Assembly (NCBI RefSeq): GCF_028737195.1
Contig: NZ_JAQZAJ010000006.1
Location: forward strand, 248,001 to 312,000
Reading direction: 5' to 3'
DNA: 64,000 bases
Origin: Pseudovibrio exalbescens
Lineage (GTDB): Bacteria; Pseudomonadota; Alphaproteobacteria; Rhizobiales; Stappiaceae
Each line of letters opens with the position of its first letter. Position 1 is the first letter of the stretch. Below are positions 9,186-17,207 of the stretch, in pieces. Made by a program: the position numbers and the translations under genes. The notes below the pieces were generated by a model, which did not search any database, was not told the origin of the DNA, and saw nothing but the letters and a program-made list of their open reading frames with translations.

Positions 9186-9905
9186 TCAGTCAATGAGAGG
9201 GAACTTCATCCGGCCGATGTGGTCTTTCAACAAGCCAACGGCAGCTTCAACATCACGTGCAAGCGCGGCTTCTTTTATTGCCCGATGATCCTCACTGGCT
9301 TGTGCAGTGTAACTCAGGTCCGGGTACTTCAAGCCGCGGTAGCGTTCTGTTTGATCGTATAGAATTTCCAGCAGCATTGGAGCCCATTTGGACTCGCTGC
9401 CGCCGACCAATGCGCGGTGAAAATTATGGTTTGCATTCTCCCAACGGAGCCACTGTCGACGAGGGTCAGGAGATGGGTTTGTTTCAACTTCTGTGAGCTG
9501 ATTAAAGGTTGTAACGACACGGTCTTCCCAAGCCTTGTCGCCACTCTCGATCGAGGCAGCAAGAGCCGCCGTTTCAATCGTCATGCGTTGTGTCAGAAGA
9601 TCTTCCAGTTCCTGCTCTGAAACGGTTGGGACAAAGAAGCCCTTGTGGCTTTCACTTTGCACCAGGCCGTTTGAAGCAAGCTTTGAAAGGGCTTCCCGGA
9701 GCGGCGTAGGCCCAATACCTAGGCTTTCGCTGAGCTCTTTGATTTTCAGACGCTGTCCTGGCACCAATTGTCCCGTCAAAATGTCCTCACGCAGGTATGC
9801 CTGTGCGCTGTCGATCAGAGAGCCGGGAGTGCTGCGCCGTTCCGGCGCGAGCGCCGGGGAAGCGAGTGGTGAGAGGTCACGCATCTTCAGGTGGTCCGTT
9901 ACCAT
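9186..9905 (-). CDS. GntR-family regulator, FCD (FadR-like) subfamily
   Basis: 239 residues. A winged helix-turn-helix spans about residues 30-95 (LKIKELSESLGIGPTPLREALSKLASNGLV) and is followed by an all-helical FCD ligand domain with the usual metal-site region (NHNFHRALVGG) and a C-terminal SEDHRAIKEAALARDVEAAVGLLKDHI. It resembles the CsiR group from memory, which responds to small carboxylic acids. No target operon adjoins it: the left neighbour belongs with LysR and the right one is repA. Its role here is therefore open. Confidence 0.9.
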   Translation of the reverse strand: MVTDHLKMRDLSPLASPALAPERRSTPGSLIDSAQAYLREDILTGQLVPGQRLKIKELSESLGIGPTPLREALSKLASNGLVQSESHKGFFVPTVSEQELEDLLTQRMTIETAALAASIESGDKAWEDRVVTTFNQLTEVETNPSPDPRRQWLRWENANHNFHRALVGGSESKWAPMLLEILYDQTERYRGLKYPDLSYTAQASEDHRAIKEAALARDVEAAVGLLKDHIGRMKFPLID

Positions 9906-10487
9906 TTTGTGTCATAGACCCTTGCATCAGAGGATGGGCCGTTTTGGGAAAGTCTGTGAATGATCACAGGGCACGAAGTGCCTAATGGAAACTACCAAAA
10001 CCGCTGGTGTCGGCCATACGAAATTGATGTAAACGCTTGGTAATGCACAATCGGTCGCACCCTGCAGTAGGTGCCAGTTGTGAAAGACGTGAAAGATTCT
10101 ACACAAACGATAAAAGGGTGATGCAAGTCACAGGGGTGCAGGTCACTTGGTTGTATCTTAAGATGTTTTCTACTTAATATATTTCACAAATGAGCATCAT
10201 CTGCAGAGGCATATGTTTCAAGCGTCCAGTACGTGTGTAAGATTCGATTTTTTTGAGCAAGGAAAGCTAAGTCACTCTCGCGACACCGTTCTTTGGCAAG
10301 AATTCTGCGGTTCCGTGCGGTTTTGCACGTTTCTGGTGAAACGATGCGATGTCGCCTAATAAATTGTTAAATAAAGATAATTCCGCAGCGAACCCCATAA
10401 ACCCACCGAAAAGTTAAAGTGCATTAACCAAAAAGGGATTGCACTCATAAGTGGCTCTAGTACTCTCCAGACGCATATGGAGGCTTT
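9906..10487. other. Upstream region of repABC
   Basis: About 580 bp without a gene, AT-rich at 10150-10260 and 10360-10400. It holds a direct repeat (TGCAAGTCAC 10122-10131 and TGCAGGTCAC 10137-10146), a small hairpin CGTGC/GCACG at 10314-10329, and an inverted repeat AGTGCA (10418-10423) with TGCACT (10440-10445) just before repA. Such repeats fit RepA/RepB autoregulation sites but none can be assigned with confidence. Confidence 0.5.
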
Positions 10488-11741
10488 TTGAGCCAACTTT
10501 CCGTTTGGGGGCTGAGACACGTGCAATACGGCAATACTACTCTTACTCGCGACGAAACGCCGTCGGAGAAGATTTCCCGCTATTCGCAGATCCTTTCGGG
10601 TCAGCTCCATCGTTTGCGTCAGGAGTTGTATCCTCCAGAAGCGCATAAAAAGCTGCGCTCTTTTTCTTCCGTCGATGTGGCGCGTTTGATTGGCGTTTCT
10701 GAGTCTACAATTCGCCAGCTCGACCTGGATGGTGAGGGGCCCAGCCCCACGCGTCTAGCAAACGGGCGCAGGAGTTACACTCTAGAGCAGATCAATGAGA
10801 TTCGTCAGGTTTTGGCCGCCCGCAAACGTGGTGATGAAGCGGTAAACATCCTGCCCTATCGCCGCGAAGGTGAGCCGTTGCAGGTTGTGGCTTGCGCGAA
10901 CTTCAAGGGAGGTTCAGCCAAGACAACCACCAGCACACACCTTGCGCACTATCTGGCGTTGCGCGGGTATCGGGTGCTTGCCATCGATCTGGATCCGCAG
11001 GCCTCCCTTTCCGCCATGTTCGGCATCCAGCCCGAGTTTGATGTGGAGCCGAACTGCACCATTTTCGGCGCTCTGCGCTATGATGACGAGCGTCGTCCGT
11101 TATCGGAAGTCATTCGTCCCACTTATTTTGACAATCTGGATCTCGTTCCCGCCAATCTGGAACTGGCAGAGTTTGAACATATAGTTCCTTCTGCAATTGC
11201 ATCTGGCGCCTCTACGGGGGATGATATTTTCTTCCGTCGCGTGAAAAACGTGCTCATGGAAGTTAACGATCGCTACGATGTTGTTGTGATTGATTGTCCT
11301 CCGCAACTTGGCTTCCTTACGCTCGGAGCCCTTTTCGCCGCGACAGGCCTTTTGATTACACTTCACCCTCAGATGCTTGATTTGGCGAGCTGCAACCAGT
11401 TTCTTGGCATGTCTTCCGATTTGATGGCCGTTATTGAAAACAATGGCGGTGAGATGAGCCTTGACTGGATGCGTTTCTTGGTCACGCGCCATAATCCGAA
11501 CGACAGCCCTCAAACGCGCGTTGTTGGTTTGCTGCGGGCACTGTTCGGAGAAGACGTTTTGACCGCACCTGCACTGGAGTCCACTGCAGTGGCGAATGCG
11601 GGTCTTGAGAAAAAGTCTCTTTATGAGCTGGAACCGGGCGCAATTGGTCGCGAGACGTTGAAGCGTGCGCTGGAAAGCATTGATACCGTTAACAGCGAGA
11701 TTGAAGAGCTGATGAGAACTTCATGGGGTCGCAAGCTATGA
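10488..11741 (+). CDS. repA: Plasmid partitioning protein RepA (ParA-type ATPase)
   Basis: 417 residues. The N-terminus carries a MerR-like helix-turn-helix used for autorepression (FSSVDVARLIGVSESTIRQL, about residues 56-75). The deviant Walker A motif KGGSAKTTT lies at about residues 143-151, with the Walker A' region DPQASLSAMFG and VVVIDCPPQLGF following. RepA segregates the replicon and represses the repABC operon. The start is a TTG at 10488, 5 nt after a GGAGG. The ATG at 10477 is out of frame and would encode only four residues ending in a TGA that overlaps the TTG. The gene overlaps repB by 4 bp (ATGA). Confidence 0.96.
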   Translation: MSQLSVWGLRHVQYGNTTLTRDETPSEKISRYSQILSGQLHRLRQELYPPEAHKKLRSFSSVDVARLIGVSESTIRQLDLDGEGPSPTRLANGRRSYTLEQINEIRQVLAARKRGDEAVNILPYRREGEPLQVVACANFKGGSAKTTTSTHLAHYLALRGYRVLAIDLDPQASLSAMFGIQPEFDVEPNCTIFGALRYDDERRPLSEVIRPTYFDNLDLVPANLELAEFEHIVPSAIASGASTGDDIFFRRVKNVLMEVNDRYDVVVIDCPPQLGFLTLGALFAATGLLITLHPQMLDLASCNQFLGMSSDLMAVIENNGGEMSLDWMRFLVTRHNPNDSPQTRVVGLLRALFGEDVLTAPALESTAVANAGLEKKSLYELEPGAIGRETLKRALESIDTVNSEIEELMRTSWGRKL

Positions 11742-12817
11742 GCAAAGCCAAAGACCGGAAGAATGCGCTAGATAACCTTTTTGGCGGCGGAGGCATGGCT
11801 GGCATGGTGGCCGCCGGTGCCTCAGCGCGCCCTCGCCTTTCTTCTGGTGCCATCGGTGCTGCTGAGATTAATCTTATCCGTGATGAACGCGACAAGCTGC
11901 GCGTTGAGGTCGATGAGCTTACGGGCAAGCTTTCGACGTCTGTTGCTGTCGTCGAGTTGGATACGGCGAAGGTACAGCCCTCTTTTGTTCCGGATCGAAT
12001 GGTTGTGGAGCATGACCCTGCCTTTGAAGCGCTGAAAGCATCAATCAAAGAGACAGGGCAACAAGTTCCGATCTTGGTGCGTCCGCACCCTTCTGAAGCC
12101 GATAGTTTCCAGATCGCTTATGGCCACCGTCGTTGGCGGGCCTGCCGTGAACTGGGAATGCCGGTGCGAGGGGTTGTCCGCGAACTCACTGATGAAGAAC
12201 TTTTGATTGCTCAGGGTCAGGAAAACCATGAGCGCAAGGATCTGAGTTTCATAGAAACCTGCCTTTTCGTGCTGCGCCTTTCCTCGGACTATCCGCAATC
12301 CGTTATCTGCAAGGCCATCAACAAGGACAAATCACTTGTCTCGAAGTACCGAAAGCTAGCGGCAACCATGCCGGAGGACTTCCTTGTTCGTATTGGTCCC
12401 GCACCCAAGATTGGCCGCCCGCGCTGGGAAGAACTCGCTGGTTACTTCCATGAGGATGGGTCGCTGAGCCCAGGTCATCAGAAGGCCGTAGAGTGGTTGT
12501 TTGCCTCCGAGGCTTTTGGGGAACTGGATAGCGATGAGCGTTTCATCTCCATTTTGGAAGCGTTGAGCGAAACCCCGTCGGAGGCTCAAACGCCATCTGA
12601 GCAGAGCAAGGCGCAAACGTCACCGATAACGGATGTCTCCTCGTCATCGCGCAAAGGGTGGTTTGGCGAAAAACGCGTTGCTTTCAAGCAAGGACCTAAA
12701 GCGACCAGCTTCACCGTTGATCACCGCGCCCACCCTCTTCTGGCGTCCTATTTGATGGAGCGAATGGAGGAGCTGGTTCGGCAGTTCGAGGAAGAGCATG
12801 GGGAGGAGGGTCAGTGA
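11738..12817 (+). CDS. repB: Plasmid partitioning protein RepB (ParB-type centromere-binding)
   Basis: 359 residues from the ATG that overlaps the repA stop (11738). An in-frame ATG at 11723 would add five residues and is less likely. A ParB N-terminal nucleotide-binding domain runs from about residue 80: YGHRRWRA corresponds to the CTP-binding GERR box, and QENHERKDLSFIE follows. Next comes a helix-turn-helix region (SVICKAINKDKSLVSKYRKLA), a linker rich in Ser, Gln and Pro, and a C-terminal dimerisation part. RepB binds parS sites and works with RepA in segregation and repression. Candidate parS palindromes occur at 17049 and 17107. Confidence 0.95.
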   Translation: MSKAKDRKNALDNLFGGGGMAGMVAAGASARPRLSSGAIGAAEINLIRDERDKLRVEVDELTGKLSTSVAVVELDTAKVQPSFVPDRMVVEHDPAFEALKASIKETGQQVPILVRPHPSEADSFQIAYGHRRWRACRELGMPVRGVVRELTDEELLIAQGQENHERKDLSFIETCLFVLRLSSDYPQSVICKAINKDKSLVSKYRKLAATMPEDFLVRIGPAPKIGRPRWEELAGYFHEDGSLSPGHQKAVEWLFASEAFGELDSDERFISILEALSETPSEAQTPSEQSKAQTSPITDVSSSSRKGWFGEKRVAFKQGPKATSFTVDHRAHPLLASYLMERMEELVRQFEEEHGEEGQ

Positions 12818-12833
12818 TGAGGTAGGCCAGAAA

Positions 12834-12918
12834 TAGAAAAGGCCTTGCTGACGGCAATCAGCAAGACCTAAATCTATAACCCAAACAGGTGAGCCACCTG
12901 GTCAGGATCATCCTTAGC
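12834..12918 (-). ncRNA. Counter-transcribed RNA (ctRNA, incompatibility RNA) in the repB-repC interval
   Basis: A minus-strand promoter is readable: -35 TTGATT (12954-12949), 18-bp spacer, -10 TAGGAT (12930-12925), giving a start near 12918. The transcript would contain a hairpin CAGGTG-GCT-CACCTG (12900-12886) and end in an intrinsic terminator: an 11-bp stem (12868-12858 with 12851-12841), 6-nt loop, then TTTT at 12840-12837. The third stem pair is a U-G wobble in minus-strand RNA but a C-A mismatch in plus-strand RNA, and the T-tract is on the minus side only. All repABC replicons studied carry such an RNA, which limits RepC synthesis and sets incompatibility. Length about 85 nt; both ends are estimates. 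Confidence 0.8.
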
Positions 12919-12924
12919 AAGAGC

Positions 12925-12954
12925 ATCCTACGACAATGTGGCGGCGCGAATCAA
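12925..12954 (-). promoter_or_regulatory. Promoter of the repABC ctRNA
   Basis: TTGATT and TAGGAT hexamers on the minus strand, 18 bp apart, upstream of the antisense RNA. The -35 box overlaps the left arm of a small hairpin (CAAGGGA 12952-12958 with TCCCTTG 12965-12971), which may belong to the repC mRNA leader. Confidence 0.6.
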
Positions 12955-13069
12955 GGGACGAATATCCCTTGAAAGGACTAAGTGCGCCTTTCAGCCGGTT
13001 TGATTCCCATTATCCCCACGGTTTATCCGTCAGGACGCGGTTGCATTTGCTTCCGTGAATGGATCTGTC

Positions 13070-14344
13070 ATGCGAACTCATGCAGTTGCTTCGTTTAGGA
13101 AGCTTACTCCCGGTATGTTGGCCTCTCAGCGGCTGGCTATGGCCAATGACATTGTTGAAACGACCAAGGCTGAGGTTGCGCTCGCGTTGAAGAAGTCGGC
13201 CCCTGCCCTCGGGATTGATGGAACGACCTACCATGTACTCGATATTCTCATTGGCCTGACCAAGGCAGATGACTGGAAGACTGACCGCCGGCCTCTCGTT
13301 GCGATCTCAAATGAGAAACTTGCGGAATATGTGTGCCGTTCCAAACGCACGGTTGTCAGATGCCTTAAGAAGCTCGTCGAGGCTGGCGTGCTTGCCTACC
13401 GGGACAGTTCCACAGGCCGGCGGTTTATCTATCGCAATGACACCACTGGCGAAATTGATCGGGGCTATGGCCTGGACTTCTCTCCTGCACGCCAACGTGT
13501 TGCGGAACTCAAGAGAATTGCGGCAGAGTTCGCTGCCCGGTTGAAAGCGGAGCAAGAGGCCAAGCGCAGTGTAAACCGGTTGTCCCGTGCTATTCAGGAC
13601 ATGCTGGATCTGGGCGTTGGTGATGCCAATCTGGCGATAGAGTTTGCCCAGTCCTTGGCAGAAGCCATGTCTCGGCCATGCCATGTCCTGGAGAGGGCAG
13701 AGATCCTGCAAAGCCTTTATGAGCAGCTCTTGGAGGCATTGGCAACAGATGGAAGTGATGGGATTTTTAAAGAAATGCCACCCGAGGGTGACATCACTGT
13801 CACTCCATATAATAATACAAACCCTCAAAACTCTATAGATAGTAAAAAAAGGACATCGGCTCACGCCGATGACATCGAAACCAACGCCTCCGGCGATAAT
13901 GCTCCTGAAAAGGAGCAAATCAGCAAACTGCGTGCCGCCTCACGATCTCCGCTAAAAGAAGGATCCGCTGTTGGCTTTACTGGCGTTAGCCAACAGGGAG
14001 AGCTGAACCCGCAACTCTCAGCAGTCTCCATTGGCTTGGTTGAGTTGGCAACGGCGAACCTTCAAGAAACCCTTGGGGTGAAGTTTACAAGCTGGGCAAG
14101 GCTGGTTGCGTCGGCCGAGCAAACATGTCTGCTAGTTGGCTTGTCTTTAAGTGGCTGGAACTCCGCCGTCTCTAGGGTTGGCGACAAGATGGCGGCGACA
14201 GTTCTTGCGGTGACTGCCGAGAAAGCCTTGCGCGATCCGGAAGCGATTTCCAGCCCTGGTGGCTATTTCCGCGCCTGTATTGACCGAGCAATTGATGGAA
14301 AGTTGCTGCTGCATAAATCGCTTTACGGACTGGCTGAGAGCTAA
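13070..14344 (+). CDS. repC: Plasmid replication initiator RepC
   Basis: 424 residues from the ATG at 13070. A GTG five codons upstream (13055) is also in frame, but the family usually begins near MxTHxxxxxFRxxTxGML, as here. The N-terminal RP-C winged-helix DNA-binding domain (about residues 10-170) includes VAISNEKLAEYVCRSKRTVVRCLKKLVEAGVLAYRDSSTGRRF. A variable linker and the C-terminal RP-C domain (WNSAVSRVGDKMAATVLAVTAEKAL) follow. RepC starts replication at an origin inside its own gene, matching the AT-rich stretch at 13796-13856. Expression should be limited by the antisense RNA upstream. Confidence 0.95.
   Translation: MRTHAVASFRKLTPGMLASQRLAMANDIVETTKAEVALALKKSAPALGIDGTTYHVLDILIGLTKADDWKTDRRPLVAISNEKLAEYVCRSKRTVVRCLKKLVEAGVLAYRDSSTGRRFIYRNDTTGEIDRGYGLDFSPARQRVAELKRIAAEFAARLKAEQEAKRSVNRLSRAIQDMLDLGVGDANLAIEFAQSLAEAMSRPCHVLERAEILQSLYEQLLEALATDGSDGIFKEMPPEGDITVTPYNNTNPQNSIDSKKRTSAHADDIETNASGDNAPEKEQISKLRAASRSPLKEGSAVGFTGVSQQGELNPQLSAVSIGLVELATANLQETLGVKFTSWARLVASAEQTCLLVGLSLSGWNSAVSRVGDKMAATVLAVTAEKALRDPEAISSPGGYFRACIDRAIDGKLLLHKSLYGLAES
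13796..13856. other. AT-rich segment inside repC, probable origin of replication
   Basis: About one third G+C over 60 bp by my count (20 of 60 in 13801-13860), clearly lower than the flanking coding sequence. It lies between the two RepC domains in the poorly conserved linker, where the oriV of repABC plasmids has been mapped. The exact limits are not defined by sequence alone. Confidence 0.6.
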
Positions 14345-14840
14345 GGGTTGGCATGCCAGGCATTGGTATGGTGCAAACTCGCATGAACTCGGATTTAAGC
14401 CGATTTTGGATCTTTAGCTTCCCACTTGGTGTGTCTGGGTGTCAGGTTTAGTCCTGGGAACGTTAAGGGCAAAGGCAGTTTGCCGGGTATGCAATTGGCT
14501 CGCTGCCGCGCGGTCCGGCCTTACGAATGCGAATGCTTGATCCCTGCTTCGTCTTTCTGCGAAGCCGGTCAAGTCGTCTTACGGGGCAGGAAGCCCGATA
14601 TAGATTTCCTGCGGATCGGTTTGGCACACAAGAGCTACAGAGCCGAAGCTGGAATTTTATGTGATACCATTTTTGAAAGCCGCGGTCCGTGGGCTTCAAA
14701 AATTCTGAGAGCAGATACGCTGTCCGAAGACGCTGATTACGACAGCATAGCTTCTAAGGCCCAATAAAAAATCCAGACAGAGAGCCATAATTTAACTCTC
14801 TGTCTGGATTTTTTCCGGGAGGTCCCCTCCCCTGCCCTTG
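14345..14840. other. Intergenic region between repC and the ars operon
   Basis: About 500 bp. A 113-residue plus-strand frame at 14426-14767 and an overlapping minus frame show no recognisable domain, ribosome site or natural composition, so I do not call them genes. The region ends in the strong terminator at 14766-14814. Confidence 0.55.
14766..14814. terminator. Bidirectional intrinsic terminator between repC and ars operon
   Basis: A perfect 19-bp stem (14766-14784 with 14796-14814) and an 11-nt loop. Core arms are CCAGACAGAGAG and CTCTCTGTCTGG, flanked by A6 on the left and T6 on the right, so it works on both strands. It lies 26 nt beyond the stop of the arsenite exporter and also closes the repABC side. 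Confidence 0.92.
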
Positions 14841-15887
14841 CTAGTATTTTGCAGTCACTTCGCTGTTATCACCGACAGCAAGATCGTATGAAGTTCGTGT
14901 TCGGTTGGCATAGCGGACAAGTGCAAGCATCAAAGGCACTTCAACAAGAACACCAACGATGGTGGCCAATGCTGCTCCCGAATGCACACCAAAAAGAGCA
15001 ATGGCTACAGCCACGGCCAACTCGAAGAAATTGGAGGCACCGATCATTGCGCCGGGCGCGGCGATGTTATGCGGTTGGCGCCAACGCTCCATCCACTTGT
15101 AAGTAAGGTAGAAAATTAGGACTGTTTGAATGATCAGCGGTATTGCGATCAGTACGATGTCGGTTGGGTTGCTAAGAATGTTATCGGCTTGCAGTCCGAA
15201 CAGGATAAACACGGTCGCGACCAATCCGAAGATGGAAAGAGGCTTCAGGCTCACTGTGAACCTTTGGATTGCGGCTTCCGTTTTTAACAACTGTCGTGTT
15301 AGCACCCCTGCCCCGAGCGGCAGAACCACAAACAGGAAAACAGAGATTATCAGGAGATCCCAAGGAACAAAGATTTCGGAGAGGCCAAGAAGCAGTGCCG
15401 TGATTGGAGCAAATGCGAAAAGCATGATCAAATCATTCACAGCGACCTGGGTTACGGTATATCCAGGATTGCCTTTTGTAAGGTAACTCCAGACGAACAC
15501 CATTGCTGTACACGGTGCAACCCCAAGCAAAATCATTCCAGCGATGTAGGCGTCTGCGGTTTCCGTTTCGATGAGACCTGCATACACAAAGCGCATGAAG
15601 ACGATTGCCAGCAACGCCATGCTGAATGGCTTGATCAACCAGTTCATTATGATTGTGATCATCAGCCCTTGCGGCTGGCGAAAGCAGTTTCTGACCTCCG
15701 TGAATTTCACCGCAATCATCATCGGATAGATCATGAGCCATATGAGAATGGTAATCACGAGGTTGATACCGTAGATCTCAGTAGCGGCGATCCAGGCGAA
15801 CAAACTGGGAAGCATGGCGTTTGCGGCTACACCGCTCACCATGGCCAGCGCGACCCATACGGTCAGGTATCTTTCAAATAGAGACAT
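14841..15887 (-). CDS. acr3: ACR3-family arsenite efflux transporter
   Basis: 348 residues from ATG 15887, which has GGAGAG four nt upstream; an upstream in-frame ATG at 15899 is less likely. Ten hydrophobic segments are expected. The conserved ACR3 cysteine motif is present (GVAPCTAMVFVWSYLTKGNPGYT), as is the later ASNFFELAVAVAIALFG segment. It exports As(III), possibly Sb(III), using the proton gradient. It follows arsR by 46 bp, and that gap contains a second copy of the ArsR operator. No arsenate reductase (arsC) or ArsH gene is next to it, so arsenate would need a reductase encoded elsewhere. Confidence 0.94.
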   Translation of the reverse strand: MSLFERYLTVWVALAMVSGVAANAMLPSLFAWIAATEIYGINLVITILIWLMIYPMMIAVKFTEVRNCFRQPQGLMITIIMNWLIKPFSMALLAIVFMRFVYAGLIETETADAYIAGMILLGVAPCTAMVFVWSYLTKGNPGYTVTQVAVNDLIMLFAFAPITALLLGLSEIFVPWDLLIISVFLFVVLPLGAGVLTRQLLKTEAAIQRFTVSLKPLSIFGLVATVFILFGLQADNILSNPTDIVLIAIPLIIQTVLIFYLTYKWMERWRQPHNIAAPGAMIGASNFFELAVAVAIALFGVHSGAALATIVGVLVEVPLMLALVRYANRTRTSYDLAVGDNSEVTAKY

Positions 15888-15901
15888 GTCACTCTCCATT
15901 A

Positions 15902-15917
15902 ATCGTCGATAGACGAT
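15902..15917. promoter_or_regulatory. ArsR operator copy between arsR and acr3
   Basis: ATCGTCGATAGACGAT: 6-bp arms ATCGTC/GACGAT around GATA, identical base for base to the copy at 16274-16289 upstream of arsR. It sits 15 bp before the acr3 start, so it probably gives the exporter its own repressible control or acts as a roadblock. Confidence 0.7.
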
Positions 15918-15933
15918 GTAAATGGGCAAATTT

Positions 15934-16257
15934 TTAGCCTAAGGCATCCGCAAGAAGGTGTTGGTAACGCTTTAACTTGGCCTCGTTGACGGAGTAGCAC
16001 ACTTTGGGTCGCTGGTTCTCTGCGTCTACCAAACCAGCTTCTTTCAAAATCCGGATATGTTCAGATACGGTGGATTGCGCCAGCCCAAGTGCGGACACCA
16101 GATCCTGCCCTACACAACCGCTCTGCGCCAACATTATGCGAATGAGTTTCACCCGCGCAGGATGGGACAGCGCCTTGCATAAGGTGGCCAGCTCTTGATC
16201 CAGCAATGGTTGATCCAACACAGGAACTATGGTTGGACAGCAAACTTGGTCTGACAC
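15934..16257 (-). CDS. arsR: ArsR/SmtB-family arsenic-responsive repressor
   Basis: 107 residues with a winged helix-turn-helix (LCKALSHPARVKLIRIMLAQ, then LVSALGLAQSTVSEHIRILKEAGLV). Cysteines lie at residues 6-7 (VCCP), 27 and 48. A Cys-Cys pair near the N-terminus plus a third Cys about 40 residues later resembles the Corynebacterium glutamicum ArsR site (Cys15, Cys16, Cys55 as I recall) and not the classical E. coli CVCDLC site. Divergent from nothing close; it leads the arsR-acr3 operon. The matching 16-bp palindromes upstream and downstream are its likely operators. Confidence 0.92.
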   Translation of the reverse strand: MSDQVCCPTIVPVLDQPLLDQELATLCKALSHPARVKLIRIMLAQSGCVGQDLVSALGLAQSTVSEHIRILKEAGLVDAENQRPKVCYSVNEAKLKRYQHLLADALG

Positions 16258-16273
16258 TCTAGCTACTTCCTAT

Positions 16274-16289
16274 ATCGTCGATAGACGAT
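16274..16289. promoter_or_regulatory. ArsR operator upstream of arsR
   Basis: ATCGTCGATAGACGAT, same 16 bp as at 15902-15917. It lies 17 bp before the arsR ATG (16257), the expected place for autorepression. Confidence 0.75.
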
Positions 16290-16364
16290 TAATGTCACAC
16301 CGCGCCCACGAGGTCAACTTCTTATTCCTAGTAGAGACGAGGCGCCCGGCCCTAAGCGAACGAG

Positions 16365-16958
16365 CTATGATGCTTTGTCCGCCCCACGCTCACGGGCTTG
16401 GAAATGATACTCATGGTTTGGCTTCATACCGGTGGCGGAAGCCAAGCGATTGCTCATATTGAAGAAACTCGCAACCTCGCATATGTCCCAGATATCTTCC
16501 TCTGAAAAGCCGTAGTTACGGAGAAGGTCGCGATCATGAGCGGTAAGTTCCGCGCTTTTCGTTGTTAACTTCATGGCAAAATCGAGCATTGCCCGTTGTC
16601 GGTCGGTAACATCTGCGTACCGATAATTTAGGGTAATCGCTTCACCCAAAACTGGATCTCCGGTGTATTGGCGCAGTGCGGCCCCATGTGCAACTTGGCA
16701 GTACCAGCAGTCGTTTGCAGATGAAACCACGACGGCGATCATTTCTCTTTCTTTCTTCGTAAGCCCTGAGTCCCCGAGCATGAGCTCGTTATAGTATTGG
16801 GAGAATACGCGAAGCTTCTCCGGTCGGTGGGCATAGGAAACAAGCACATTTGGGATCAGGCCAAGCTTTGCCTGGCACTTTGAAAACAAGATGGCTATGT
16901 CTTCAGGCAGATCAATTGGTAGGTATAGGTCCAGCTCAACTGGTGCTTTCTTTGGCAT
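16365..16958 (-). CDS. Carboxymuconolactone decarboxylase-like (peroxidase-related) protein
   Basis: 197 residues, AhpD/CMD fold. The redox motif is CWYCQVAHG (CxxC with a following His) in SANDCWYCQVAHGAALRQ. Length and sequence fit the family of uncharacterised peroxidase-related enzymes. Relatives act as alkylhydroperoxidases or partner disulfide reductants, but many are unassigned. A good ribosome site (GAGGGGAGGG) precedes the ATG at 16958. It is divergent from pepT, and the 249-bp gap holds two identical palindromes. The arsR promoter faces away, so it is probably not part of the ars operon. Confidence 0.88.
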   Translation of the reverse strand: MPKKAPVELDLYLPIDLPEDIAILFSKCQAKLGLIPNVLVSYAHRPEKLRVFSQYYNELMLGDSGLTKKEREMIAVVVSSANDCWYCQVAHGAALRQYTGDPVLGEAITLNYRYADVTDRQRAMLDFAMKLTTKSAELTAHDRDLLRNYGFSEEDIWDICEVASFFNMSNRLASATGMKPNHEYHFQARERGADKAS

Positions 16959-17048
16959 GTGCCCTCCCCTCTTGCGGTGTCTTCCACCTTAAGGGTAGCA
17001 CAACCATAGACATCCTTGTTCTACCTACATCGGCCTAGTGAAAGGCGT

Positions 17049-17064
17049 GTTGACAGCTGTCAAC
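17049..17064. repeat. 16-bp perfect palindrome, candidate parS (copy 1)
   Basis: GTTGACAGCTGTCAAC, a perfect palindrome. It meets every fixed position of GTTNNCNGCNGNNAAC, the repABC parS consensus as I remember it. It lies 2.7 kb downstream of repC. It could instead be an operator for the divergent CMD-like and pepT genes that flank it. Confidence 0.55.
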
Positions 17065-17106
17065 TGCCCTCACCTGTCTCGGCCAAGACAGCACTCCCAT
17101 CTACGC

Positions 17107-17122
17107 GTTGACAGCTGTCAAC
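17107..17122. repeat. 16-bp perfect palindrome, candidate parS (copy 2)
   Basis: Identical to the copy at 17049-17064, starts 58 bp apart, about 5.5 helical turns. A 12-bp half-match (ACAGCTGTCAAC) inside pepT near 18039 is probably chance. I found no third full copy, including in the repA-repB and repB-repC junctions. Confidence 0.55.
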
Positions 17123-17207
17123 TTGCTCGCGGATCTGCTGTTGCTAGCCATACAGAATGGCTTATAGCTAGGCCATGCATTTCAGAAACTACATTCAAGG
17201 GGCAAAT

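Noticed and set aside
14426-14767. 113-residue open frame after repC
   Set aside because: No family, no ribosome site, odd composition; its end runs into the terminator stem.
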